Below, one piece after another: positions 35,321 to 43,909 of a stretch of 51,771 nucleotides of DNA (the stretch's first letter is position 1; the number at the start of each line of letters is the position of its first letter). The DNA lies in contig CAXXSX010000003.1 in NCBI GenBank assembly GCA_963677165.2, positions 1 through 51,771 of the forward strand, written 5' to 3'. The position numbers were made by a program, and so were the translations under genes. The stretch comes from JAFGXT01 sp963677165. GTDB taxonomy: Bacteria > Verrucomicrobiota > Lentisphaeria > Victivallales > SZUA-371. Under the pieces are notes generated by a model, which worked only from the letters and a program-made list of their open reading frames with translations, did not search any database and was not told the DNA's origin.

Positions 35321-37609
35321 CTATTTATCGGTCAGGTCTTTTCCCAGTTTATCTAATTCAAGAAGATCGGTTTCCTTATCTACATCATCATCCTGATCAC
35401 TTTCAAATTTATCTACTTCCTGGACGGCATGACGATATCTCCGAATCATTTCTTCGAGTTTTGTTTCTTCTGTGACGATTGTTGCTGTAATCAGCATCAT
35501 GATTTCTGTGCGTTCATAAGTTTTGCTGGTATCCCCCAGCAGCCAACTGAGGATCGGGATATTGGCAATATACGGAATGGAACTTAATGATTCTACTTTT
35601 TTCTGATGGATCAATCCACCCATAATCAGGGTTTTGCCGCTGCGCAGGGCTAAAGTTGTGTTTAATACGTCTTCTTTGATTGTCGGAGAATCAGTTTCAT
35701 TCGTATCGTCATCTGTGGTGTCCGAGATGGTTTGTTCCAGTTCCATTGAAACCAGGCCGCCTTTGGTCAGATGAGGCGTAACGGTCAGAATTATACCGGT
35801 GTCGGTGTATTGATAACTGCGGACAACAGATGAACTGTCGGTCGAGGTTGAATCCGTACTGGCTATTTCACTGGAGATGATCGGAACACGCTTTCCTACG
35901 GATATTTTCGCCTCGGAGTGGCTGGCGACCAGGAGCTGAGGACTTGAAATAATCTTCATTTTGCTTTTGGTGGCCAGCGCTCGTATATATCCATATTTTT
36001 CGTCTGGATTATCGGGATTGTAGATGCTGAAAGTTCCACCTTTAGAAACGTCACTAGTGCTTGAATCCAGGTTTACTCCTTTATAATATGTACCGAATAC
36101 GGATTTGGTGGAGCCTGCTGAAACTGCATCTGAAAAATTAACTCCGAATTCATCTGCGTTATTTAGTTCGATTTCTACAACCAGAACCTGTAGTAATACC
36201 TGTCCGGGAATTGTATCCAGACGTTCCAGTAAAGCCCGGACCATGGCATAAGTGCGCGGAGTGGTCCGTATGACCAGGCGGTTATTTACCGCATCGGCAA
36301 AAACCTTGACTGGTACGTCGAATACACTTTCCGAACTGTCGTCATCAGATGAACTTGAGCTTGAACTTGAGCTGCTTGAGGAACGTTTGCTGCTGCTGTT
36401 CGGTGAATTAATTGTCTGGGTGCTTGTTTGCGGAGTGGAGGTTGTGGTGCTTGCGTCACTTACCGTCAGGGAGGTACCTTCGGTTTCAAAAATTACGGAA
36501 ATCGCTTGAAGTAATTCTTCAGCTTTTCCATTCGTTACCTGATAGACAAATACACGATCCTGTTCCCCTACATCCGAGCGGTCGAGAGTTTCAACCAGTT
36601 TTGCCATTTCATTCAGTGATTCCCGGGTTGGAGATGACGCAATGATCACCTGCATGCGATCAAGTGCCAGAATGTTCATTGAACCGGATTTAACGGTTTT
36701 TGTATCAGTTGTTTCTACAGGAAAACCGAGAATCGGCATGATTTTTATTAGTTCGCTCTGAATTTTCGAGGCTGCGATATTGTGGCAGTTGATAATCATC
36801 CGGTGCCAGTTGGCTTTCTGGCGGCGATCTAATTGTGAGATCAGGCTTTTTAAGCGAAGCAGGGCATCCGGGGTTTCCACAATCATAACTGCGTTCTGGC
36901 TTTCCAGAGCGGTAGCAGATGCGCTGTCACTGAGAAATGTTTTGAGCTGTGCAACAATATCTTTTGCGTAAACGTATTTCAGGGGAACAACTGCGGCGCT
37001 GACATTGGACGTACTACTGTTTATATCCCGCTCCTGGGGCATCTTGCTCATAGGGCGAATGTGGACGATTCCACTTTCAAATGTGCAGTAAGCATTGGTC
37101 ATCCACAAAATCTGTCCAAACAGATTCCAGATATCTTCAGGAGCCATCTTGCTGTTAACTTCCATGGTTACCGTACCTTTTACGGTCGGGTCCAGGATAT
37201 AGTTGAATCCCAGGGCTTTGGAGAAGGAAGGAATTACGTCCGCAAGGTTTGCCGCATCGTAATTGACAGTGACGTTAATTGTGGATTTCTTATTTTTGCT
37301 GTCTTTAAAGACTTCCTCGTAGGTGGTTGATTTTGCTTTGTCGGTCGCATCATCCTCCGGATTTCTGCTGGGAAGAAAGTGACCGTTTTGGCTGTCGCTT
37401 TTATAGTCGGGAGTTTTAATGATATCTTTTGCCATGGCTTTGTTTATATCATGTACTCCGTCATCAATCACATTGCCGGTTGTTTCAGACAAAATAGAAT
37501 ATTTGCTGCGTGGTTTTTTTACTTCATCCTTCTCTTCCGTGCTTTTGCAACCGGATAATATTCCAAGAATAAAGCATAAGCTTGCTACCGGGTAAATTAT
37601 CTTCTTCAT
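35321..37609 (-). CDS. gspD: Type II secretion outer-membrane secretin GspD
   Basis: 762 residues. Signal peptide with lipobox-like 'ILSGCKS' (Cys21), so it may be lipidated, unlike many GspD. N0/N1-N3 domains follow ('VNYDAANLADVIPSFSKALG', 'VPLKYVYAKDIVAQL', 'FVYQVTNGKAEELLQAI'), with a Ser-rich linker inside N3. The secretin barrel core shows 'IISSPQLLVASHSEAKISVG', 'YTDTGIILTVTPHLTKGG' and 'LRSGKTLIMGGLIHQKKVES'. Its ATG overlaps the gspC stop. It forms the outer-membrane channel. Confidence 0.96.
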   Translation of the reverse strand: MKKIIYPVASLCFILGILSGCKSTEEKDEVKKPRSKYSILSETTGNVIDDGVHDINKAMAKDIIKTPDYKSDSQNGHFLPSRNPEDDATDKAKSTTYEEVFKDSKNKKSTINVTVNYDAANLADVIPSFSKALGFNYILDPTVKGTVTMEVNSKMAPEDIWNLFGQILWMTNAYCTFESGIVHIRPMSKMPQERDINSSTSNVSAAVVPLKYVYAKDIVAQLKTFLSDSASATALESQNAVMIVETPDALLRLKSLISQLDRRQKANWHRMIINCHNIAASKIQSELIKIMPILGFPVETTDTKTVKSGSMNILALDRMQVIIASSPTRESLNEMAKLVETLDRSDVGEQDRVFVYQVTNGKAEELLQAISVIFETEGTSLTVSDASTTTSTPQTSTQTINSPNSSSKRSSSSSSSSSSSSDDDSSESVFDVPVKVFADAVNNRLVIRTTPRTYAMVRALLERLDTIPGQVLLQVLVVEIELNNADEFGVNFSDAVSAGSTKSVFGTYYKGVNLDSSTSDVSKGGTFSIYNPDNPDEKYGYIRALATKSKMKIISSPQLLVASHSEAKISVGKRVPIISSEIASTDSTSTDSSSVVRSYQYTDTGIILTVTPHLTKGGLVSMELEQTISDTTDDDTNETDSPTIKEDVLNTTLALRSGKTLIMGGLIHQKKVESLSSIPYIANIPILSWLLGDTSKTYERTEIMMLITATIVTEETKLEEMIRRYRHAVQEVDKFESDQDDDVDKETDLLELDKLGKDLTDK

Positions 37610-38469
37610 CTTTGTCTGCTACCTCTATTGGATGTTGATCTTGAACTTCTTCTGCTGGAACTGCGTCCACTTTGATTGTTGCTCATGCCGCTACCCTGGT
37701 CAAATCCGCCAGGACCGCCACCTCCCGGGGGACCTCCGCCACCAGGGAAGCCACCGCCACCAGGAAAACCGCTACGGTTATTGCCAAGCCGATTAAGAGC
37801 TTTTATAAGGGCGCTTTGGGTGTTTTCCTTGGTTTTGGGTTTGGCCGATGTTGCGGCCTTCTTAGCTATTTCACTGGAACGTGTTCGTTCCATTTTTAGT
37901 TCAATCTTACTACCGTCTTTTTCCAGAATTACTGATTTTTCATTTATTGCCGCCAATGTGTATCCATTACTGATATCGTCATTGATCTTGAAAACGCGTT
38001 TCTTAGCCTTGTAGTCATTACTGCTTGAGGTAGTGCTTGAAGTTGAGGTGCGGTTTCGACTTGTTCGGCGTCCGCGCATTCCCGGAGGACCAAAGCGGCG
38101 TTTTAAGGTGCTTTTATCTATAATAATCGCTGTGCGGAGATCACCAAAAATACATATTCCAGCTAGTTCATATTTGGCTTCAACATCCTTTCTTGCCTTG
38201 GATTTCTGGGCCGTTTGCTCGGTTGTTGTTGTGGTCGTAGTTTCTCCGCTTGAACGGTTGGGCGTAAACAGATTCTTACTGACAATGTTTTTCGTGTTGA
38301 TCAATTTGATCGGAACTGTACTTACTACCTTTTTGGCGTTGGTATCAACTTCAGGCGTGCGTTTGATTGCTTTGTCTGGTTCCGGCTGTTTGTATTTATA
38401 ATGATACTGGGCGAGCCCGTAAATGCTTGCTGCCAGAAATAAATTCAATACGATGTAAAACAGCTTCAT
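37606..38469 (-). CDS. gspC: GspC/PilP-like inner-membrane coupling protein with low-complexity tail
   Basis: 287 residues: one N-terminal membrane segment (~4-20), a linker, then a homology-region-like domain ('VSKNLFTPNR' followed by 'YELAGICIFGDLRTAIIID' and 'NGYTLAAINEKSVILEKDG'), the pattern by which GspC/PilP touches the secretin. No PDZ domain is present. The C-terminal ~70 residues are a Gly/Pro-rich run (repeated FPGGGG/PPGGGG) ending in a Ser/Arg tail. Position directly before gspD and ATGA overlaps on both sides support the GspC assignment. Confidence 0.72.
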   Translation of the reverse strand: MKLFYIVLNLFLAASIYGLAQYHYKYKQPEPDKAIKRTPEVDTNAKKVVSTVPIKLINTKNIVSKNLFTPNRSSGETTTTTTTEQTAQKSKARKDVEAKYELAGICIFGDLRTAIIIDKSTLKRRFGPPGMRGRRTSRNRTSTSSTTSSSNDYKAKKRVFKINDDISNGYTLAAINEKSVILEKDGSKIELKMERTRSSEIAKKAATSAKPKTKENTQSALIKALNRLGNNRSGFPGGGGFPGGGGPPGGGGPGGFDQGSGMSNNQSGRSSSRRSSRSTSNRGSRQR

Positions 38470-39071
38470 TTTTTATCTCCCCATACTTTTTTTACCAGTT
38501 CTTCTGACTCGATGCATACCATTTTGACAGTGCCGTTAAAAAGTATGTTTTGAGGATCTCTCATATTGTCGGGGCGTATGCTGTACTGCACCCAGTAAAT
38601 CTTAGGAGTTCCCCGGCCCAGTTTTTTTATGAAAGTTACGAGTTTACTTATACTTGCCGTAGTGGAAAGGCTGATTTCGTAGGATTTCATGAAATCGTCA
38701 ATTTTACTGGTCCTGAGAGCTCCCAGTGAAGATAATTTAAGCTCGGCGTTGACCGCGGATTTTTCTACTTTTTCTCGGAGTAATGTGTCCGGCTTGCCGT
38801 CCCGGGAAGGAATGCAGAAGCAGGATATATCCTGGGATAAATTGGCTATGGCTAATGATAATTCTTTATCTTTGGCGAGAGCCTTACGGAGGTTTTCCTG
38901 CGTTGTTTTTAATTGATTCCGGCTTTTTTGGGCTTGTGACTCCCCTGGCCAGATATTCGGAATGAAGTCGGAGTTAAGATATAGCGCTACTCCGCAAAGT
39001 ATTACGACAACAGCAACCAGTATTGTACCTTTGGGATTTTTGGTTAATAATATTTTTAGATTCTCAATCAT
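38466..39071 (-). CDS. gspM: GspM/PilO-like assembly protein
   Basis: 201 residues: short cytoplasmic N-terminus, one membrane segment (~17-34, 'ILVAVVVILCGVALYL'), a coiled coil ('NQLKTTQENLRKALAKDKEL') and a ferredoxin-like domain ('YEISLSTTASISKLVTFIKK', 'IYWVQYSIRPDN'). This is the architecture of GspM and PilO, which pair with GspL/PilN. The assignment rests on architecture and position; sequence similarity in this family is always low. ATGA overlaps with gspL and gspC. Confidence 0.7.
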   Translation of the reverse strand: MIENLKILLTKNPKGTILVAVVVILCGVALYLNSDFIPNIWPGESQAQKSRNQLKTTQENLRKALAKDKELSLAIANLSQDISCFCIPSRDGKPDTLLREKVEKSAVNAELKLSSLGALRTSKIDDFMKSYEISLSTTASISKLVTFIKKLGRGTPKIYWVQYSIRPDNMRDPQNILFNGTVKMVCIESEELVKKVWGDKK

Positions 39072-40285
39072 TTTTTGCCTCCGGCAACCGGCTCAAGAGT
39101 TACCCTGATGGTAACCGGCCCCATTCTGCGTCTCATTTTTCTAAGGTTTTTTACAACGAAATAGTTTGAGTTGTTGAGTATGGATGCCAAGTTTGAATTG
39201 TCTTCCCCGGCCATGATTGTCATGGTTATACTACTGCCATTGCAGTTCATGTTGGTAACCCACATGTCGGTCGGTATCAATTGGGATAAATGGGACAGTG
39301 TATAGAGAATGTCAGCCTTGTCTTCAAGTGAACCATTGATCTGTCTTACGACCTTTGCCAGTTCACGTTTGTTTAACGTCTTATTTTTGATGCTTTCAAG
39401 CAGTTTGGTTGCACGTGCATTTTCGGCTTTAATCTGGTTTATACGATGCATGTCGCCGGACCAGGCTCTGACCCCTGCGGTCACCAGGGCGACTGCCAGA
39501 AGTATACTTAGTAACAGGGCGCAACGCTTTAAAATACGGTAACGCTGAGGTATTACCATTCCGGGCAGATTGCATAAGGTTTTCTGGTCAGCCCGAAATT
39601 CAGGGGTGAATGAGTAAGCTGCGAGGACTGTTGCGGTCCGGTATTCCGGCTCAGATAATTTAGGCTCGGTCAGTTCGGCGACCGGATCATTCTCGGTCTT
39701 ATTGTTGCTAGTTGTAACTTCGCGCATTTCCTGGTTTGCCGTGGGAATGAAACAGTAGTCGGGCTCTACGTCGTTCAAACAGAGGGATTGACCCGTCAGA
39801 ACGGGGTCGGCTGCCATGAAGGGATGGGTGACTGTATCCAGTTTGATTCCGGATGCGGTAATATCCCCCAGTAGGTTTTCCCAGTCTTTAGCCTGAATTG
39901 ACAGAACCCTTACCCGGGAATTTGTCGCGTTTTTATCCAGACGGTTGATATTGCGGAAGAATAATCTCAAATCTTCTGTAGAATATGGCAGTTGACGGGT
40001 AAATTCGTATTCCAGGGCTTTGACCAGTTCCTGACTTGGAAGCTTGGGCATAATCATTTCGACACAGGCTGAACCGGGAATTGGACCACCTAAAATTACC
40101 GCGTCGCATTTTTTCGCGTTCATCGTATGGTAAGCGCGTGATAACTTTTCAGCAAATGCGTTCTCTGCTGATGTGAATGCTGCCTTTTTCAAGATAGTTA
40201 TCTTGTCGGCATCTTTCTTTTCAGCTTTCAGTGTATAAACATTAAAGTTTATATCCCATGCAATTGCAACACTTTTCCTGCCCAC
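39068..40285 (-). CDS. gspL: GspL-like protein (PilM-like plus PilN-like parts)
   Basis: 405 residues from GTG40285, supported by AGGAG ten bases upstream. The N-terminal ~230 residues form an actin-like PilM/GspL cytoplasmic domain ('VAIAWDINFNVYTLKAEK', 'ELVKALEYEFTRQLPY'), followed by a membrane segment (~253-270, 'LLLSILLAVALVTAGVRAW'), a coiled coil and a PilN-type periplasmic domain ('LSQLIPTDMWVTNMNCNGSS'). It recruits GspE to the membrane. It is the first gene of the operon, which is an unusual place: in proteobacterial T2SS loci gspL is near the end. Confidence 0.75.
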   Translation of the reverse strand: MGRKSVAIAWDINFNVYTLKAEKKDADKITILKKAAFTSAENAFAEKLSRAYHTMNAKKCDAVILGGPIPGSACVEMIMPKLPSQELVKALEYEFTRQLPYSTEDLRLFFRNINRLDKNATNSRVRVLSIQAKDWENLLGDITASGIKLDTVTHPFMAADPVLTGQSLCLNDVEPDYCFIPTANQEMREVTTSNNKTENDPVAELTEPKLSEPEYRTATVLAAYSFTPEFRADQKTLCNLPGMVIPQRYRILKRCALLLSILLAVALVTAGVRAWSGDMHRINQIKAENARATKLLESIKNKTLNKRELAKVVRQINGSLEDKADILYTLSHLSQLIPTDMWVTNMNCNGSSITMTIMAGEDNSNLASILNNSNYFVVKNLRKMRRRMGPVTIRVTLEPVAGGKK

Positions 40286-40704
40286 TGTTTAATAACTCCT
40301 GGGAATATCATTAATTAATTTTTAATCAGACGCCGTATACAACACGGTGTAAATGAACCTTTTCGGAAGAACATTAACCGGTATCCAGCCGTATATATGT
40401 CGCTGACAACTTCAAAAAGGTTTCATTTTGCTTGGTGTTTTTTATGAAAAATGTTAAAAACAAGTTTGGATCTACTGTTTTTGTGTCCTTAAATATCTGC
40501 CGATTCCAGATGTGAAATCAATAAAATTTAATGCCATCGTATCTATAATTCAAGCAAATAATTGCAATCTTAAGGTTTTGTTCACATGGATGTAACCATT
40601 ATATGTGTCATTGCGTCAATTTATTTTAAGGTATGATAAAGTTGATTAAATTGATTAAATTGGATTTAAGTATTATTATCTTCATAAAAAAAGGAGTTGT
40701 TTCT
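40286..40704. other. Divergent intergenic region between the T2SS operon and the FMN-binding protein gene
   Basis: 419 bp, AT-rich, with the 5' ends of gspL (-) and the FMN-binding gene (+). On + a TATGAT (40632-40637) with TTGCGT 15 bp upstream is a weak promoter candidate, and AAGGAG at 40691-40696 is the downstream ribosome binding site. A short direct repeat (GATTAAATT) occurs at about 40644-40660. I see no riboswitch or gene. Confidence 0.4.
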
Positions 40705-41769
40705 ATGAAATCTATTCTTATATTTTCCATGCTTCTGAGTGCAATGGTTGTGATTGCCGGACCGATTAAATCGTCCGAACTTGAGTTGTTAAAAAGTCGT
40801 CAACCGAAAACGCCCGAGTGGGCATCTTCACCGATTGCTTCACAAGATGTTGGGCATAGGTTAGTAGGGTATGCTGGGCGCAGTACGGATGGCGTAAGGG
40901 ATACGATTAAAAAATTATTTTATGCTGTTGATCATTACAGCAAGTCGAAATATTATCCGTATTATCTGTTGGAGCTGTGTCGTAATCTGGTGGAAGTTGG
41001 CGAGGATCGTATGGCAATATACTGGTTGAATCGGATTGCTTTATTGAATAAGGACACCTCGTTGGACTATAATATTGGCCGCTGGTTCGGAGGACTTGCC
41101 GGGATTAAACGTCGGGCTTTGTTTATGCAGTTGCGAGTATACGCCGGAAATAATTTGCGTTTTGAAACCGCAGAATTAATTAAAAAACTTTCTCCGCTGA
41201 AAAGTTCTGCCGACAAGTTACGCGTGGCAGAGGCCTGGGCTGGGATTAGTGAGAAGAAGAACGCGTTGAGGGTTCTTGGCAGTATTGAATTAGGGACCGG
41301 CAGAAATGATAAATTGATTGCCATGCATTCTGCGATTCTTGCCGCGGGTCTTGAAGATATGAAACTGGCGGCAAAGATTCTTAAGCCGATTGTGAATGAT
41401 AAATCAGTCAGGGAGAGCCGTAACCCCAATGTGAAAGCTGTTTCCAGCCAGGCTGGAGATCTTCTGAAAAATGGCCCGGGCGTTATACCTTTTGCTGCCG
41501 GAAAATTTAAAGATGGCGATTATTACGGTATTTCACGGGGATATGTTGGTCCGCTGAAGGTTAAAGTAACAGTGAGGAACGGGACGCCAGCTGAAATCAA
41601 AGTGGTTTCAACGGATGAGAACAGGCCGCGCAATGCGTTGACTGCGATTCCAAGACGGATCGTTAGAAATAATTCAATTGCGGTTGATGCGGTTACCGGT
41701 GCGACCGTGACAACTGATGCCGTTTGTGTGGCGGTTGTTAATGCACTGAAGCAGGCCCTGAAAAAGTAA
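40705..41769 (+). CDS. Exported FMN-binding domain protein with helical repeats
   Basis: 354 residues from ATG40705 (AAGGAG upstream); an in-frame ATG at 40633 would place a 24-residue basic extension before the signal peptide ('ILIFSMLLSAMVVIAG'). The middle (~50-250) is a TPR-like helical region ('YYLLELCRNLVEVGEDRMAI', 'SEKKNALRVLGSIE'). The C-terminus is an FMN_bind domain like RnfG/NqrC ('FKDGDYYGISRGYVGPLKVK') ending in 'DAVTGATVTTDAV', where Thr334 would be the covalent FMN site used by ApbE. This points to extracytoplasmic electron transfer. No apbE is in the window. Confidence 0.8.
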   Translation: MKSILIFSMLLSAMVVIAGPIKSSELELLKSRQPKTPEWASSPIASQDVGHRLVGYAGRSTDGVRDTIKKLFYAVDHYSKSKYYPYYLLELCRNLVEVGEDRMAIYWLNRIALLNKDTSLDYNIGRWFGGLAGIKRRALFMQLRVYAGNNLRFETAELIKKLSPLKSSADKLRVAEAWAGISEKKNALRVLGSIELGTGRNDKLIAMHSAILAAGLEDMKLAAKILKPIVNDKSVRESRNPNVKAVSSQAGDLLKNGPGVIPFAAGKFKDGDYYGISRGYVGPLKVKVTVRNGTPAEIKVVSTDENRPRNALTAIPRRIVRNNSIAVDAVTGATVTTDAVCVAVVNALKQALKK

Positions 41770-41771
41770 AG

Positions 41772-41805
41772 GGGAATTTTTTAGAGATTTTCGAAAGAAA
41801 TTCCC
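41772..41805 (+). terminator. Possible terminator after the FMN-binding protein gene
   Basis: GGGAATTT and AAATTCCC form a perfect 8-bp stem with an 18-base loop, three bases after the stop codon. There is no clear T-run, so this is uncertain. Confidence 0.35.
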
Positions 41806-41891
41806 TGTAAATTCTTATGGAAAGATTTCTCTTTACTCTTATATGATGTATTGTATATATATAAGAACTATTAGCAATGCGGGGTTATATC

Positions 41892-43352
41892 ATGATGCAG
41901 GCCGACAAAATCGAATCTCTCAGAAAACGTGCTTCCAATGCTCTGGCAAGTTTGAATGTGCTTTTTGAAGTGCCGAAAGATGGCGATAACCGGATTATTG
42001 ATATTGACCGTATTGATTTTATTTCCCTGTTAAGAAATATTTTCAAGTCCATGCATCGTGATCTGGAGGCCGTCTACGGCAGTGGCTCTGTCGCTGACAG
42101 ATTTTATGAAGTTGTCGATAGTGAATCGGATTCTGTTGATTACATCAATCAGATGGCCGAATTTTGCCTGAATACTTCATTTGAAAGTCATCTTGAAGCG
42201 GCGATAATGGATATTTCCGCTATGGAAGATGATTTTTTCGGCGGTTTGAACTCCACTGATAAACAGTTGAAGACTCTGTTGCGCTTTAAGTTGAGTCATG
42301 CCGACCGTCTTTGCCTGGTATGTTCCTCGCTGATTCCGGATTTTCTTAATCAACTGGAGATGAATGCAGGAGGAGAAGACGGAATTCCAAGGGTTAATCC
42401 ATGCTGTTATGATCTTACCTGCAATATTAAGACCTTTAAAATTGGTGATGGAAAGGTTTCTGATAAGAAGATTGAAGCTTTGAGAGAAATCGCTCATTCG
42501 GCTGATCCATTCAGGCTGGGGAGGACTTTCAGGTTTATCGATGGCGAGTTTTGCCAGGTTGACCTTAATTCAATTCGTTCCGTGGATAAATTTTATGGAT
42601 ATTTCAATGTTAAGGAGCTTTTTGAAAAACATTTTTCCGCATTTTCCAAAGGTCAAAGTAATATTCCATTGCTGATTACAAGTTTGCCGGGGCTGGGAAA
42701 GACTCATTTTTCGATAGCCTATACACTGGCTTATCCGGAAATGACTCTTATTCTACCGGAACCGGAGGATTTGGAGCGCAATCTGGTTACTCTTATACGG
42801 CGGCTCGAAAAACGTCGTAACCATAAATTTGTCATATTTTTTGACGATATAGATACCAGGAAAATTGACTGGTACTACTTCCGTACAAATGTTGGAGGTA
42901 GTTTTATGCTGCCGGATAACATTATAATCGTAATCGCATCGAACTACGATTTTCCTGCAAACATCAGCAGTCGGGGACGTGAAGTTACGTTCCCCATGTT
43001 TGATGAGGAAGCGTGCAGCGGTATGGTCTATGATTATCTGAAAACGCTAAAGATGCGGAAACCGTCTCGCGATCTGATTTCTGTCATGGTGGCGGATTAT
43101 CAGGAAGAATTTGGACAGAAGGTTTATGCTGAACTCAGCCCGAGATCGCTTGTGCGGTATCTTGATACTTATGACTGTAGTCAGGATAAGCGGCGTAAAA
43201 TGCTTGAACTTTCCCGGGAAAGTGTTATCCCGCGTCCGGATCCTCAGTTGTTTTATGAATTTAATATCAGGCTTATACGTCAGCTTTACGGAGAACAGGG
43301 GATTGAGGAGCTTCGCAACCGCGCCCTGAGAACCGGCAGGATTGAGGATTGA
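41892..43352 (+). CDS. AAA+ ATPase with a long unassigned N-terminal domain
   Basis: 486 residues from ATG41892 (GGGG seven bases upstream); ATG41877 and ATG41895 are alternatives. The ~250-residue N-terminal region is helical and unassigned. The ATPase core has Walker A 'SLPGLGKTH' (264-272), Walker B 'FVIFFDDI' (313-320) and a sensor-1-like 'IVIASNYDFP', followed by 'ISSRGREVTFP'. The pattern is close to DUF815-type AAA proteins. No partner is evident, but it lies 47 bp upstream of tadA and probably heads the operon tadA-ctp-methyltransferase. Confidence 0.7.
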   Translation: MMQADKIESLRKRASNALASLNVLFEVPKDGDNRIIDIDRIDFISLLRNIFKSMHRDLEAVYGSGSVADRFYEVVDSESDSVDYINQMAEFCLNTSFESHLEAAIMDISAMEDDFFGGLNSTDKQLKTLLRFKLSHADRLCLVCSSLIPDFLNQLEMNAGGEDGIPRVNPCCYDLTCNIKTFKIGDGKVSDKKIEALREIAHSADPFRLGRTFRFIDGEFCQVDLNSIRSVDKFYGYFNVKELFEKHFSAFSKGQSNIPLLITSLPGLGKTHFSIAYTLAYPEMTLILPEPEDLERNLVTLIRRLEKRRNHKFVIFFDDIDTRKIDWYYFRTNVGGSFMLPDNIIIVIASNYDFPANISSRGREVTFPMFDEEACSGMVYDYLKTLKMRKPSRDLISVMVADYQEEFGQKVYAELSPRSLVRYLDTYDCSQDKRRKMLELSRESVIPRPDPQLFYEFNIRLIRQLYGEQGIEELRNRALRTGRIED

Positions 43353-43399
43353 AGCGGTATGCTCAGGTTTTGGCCTGAATGTGAATGAAATGGAGTTTT

Positions 43400-43909
43400 A
43401 TGATAGTTTTTGATGATGAATATTTTATGCGCATGGCGTTGCGGCAGGCTGAGACTGCCGCTGCTCATGGTGAAATCCCGGTAGGAGCCGTAGCGGTTCG
43501 TGACGGCGAGATTATTGCCCGGGCATGGAATCAGGTTGAAATGCTCAAGGATGCTACTGCTCATGCCGAAATTCTGGTGTTGACTCAGGCGTCTGCCGCG
43601 TTGGGTGACTGGCGTTTAGAGGACATTGATATCTATGTTACCAAGGAGCCCTGTGCTATGTGTGCCGGGGCCATGGTAAATGCCAGGGTTAGGCGGGTTG
43701 TTTTTGGTATGGCTGATCCTCGTTCGGGTGCAGCGGGGTCGGCCCTTGATGTTACTGGTTTTACCGGGATGCTGCATCAGGTCCAGGTGACAGGAGGAGT
43801 GCTCGAATGGGAATGTAAAGCTTTGATGCAGGAGTTTTTCAGGCGGGTAAGAGAGGAAAAGAGTCGAAAGAAGATTTCGGACAGGCTTTCTATGGAAGGG
43901 AAAGATTGA
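43400..43909 (+). CDS. tadA: tRNA adenosine(34) deaminase
   Basis: 169 residues from ATG43400 (GGAG four bases upstream); ATG43385 is in frame but has no site. Zinc and catalytic motifs are His55-Ala-Glu57 ('TAHAEILVL') and Cys85/Cys88 ('EPCAMCAGAMV'), followed by 'RRVVFGMADPRSGAAGS', all TadA-specific. It converts A34 to inosine in tRNA-Arg(ACG). The end overlaps the protease gene start as TGATG. Confidence 0.93.
   Translation: MIVFDDEYFMRMALRQAETAAAHGEIPVGAVAVRDGEIIARAWNQVEMLKDATAHAEILVLTQASAALGDWRLEDIDIYVTKEPCAMCAGAMVNARVRRVVFGMADPRSGAAGSALDVTGFTGMLHQVQVTGGVLEWECKALMQEFFRRVREEKSRKKISDRLSMEGKD

Noticed and set aside
40444..40515. A 23-codon plus-strand ORF in the gspL/FMN-binding intergenic region
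   Set aside because: No Shine-Dalgarno and no conserved feature; likely chance in AT-rich DNA.
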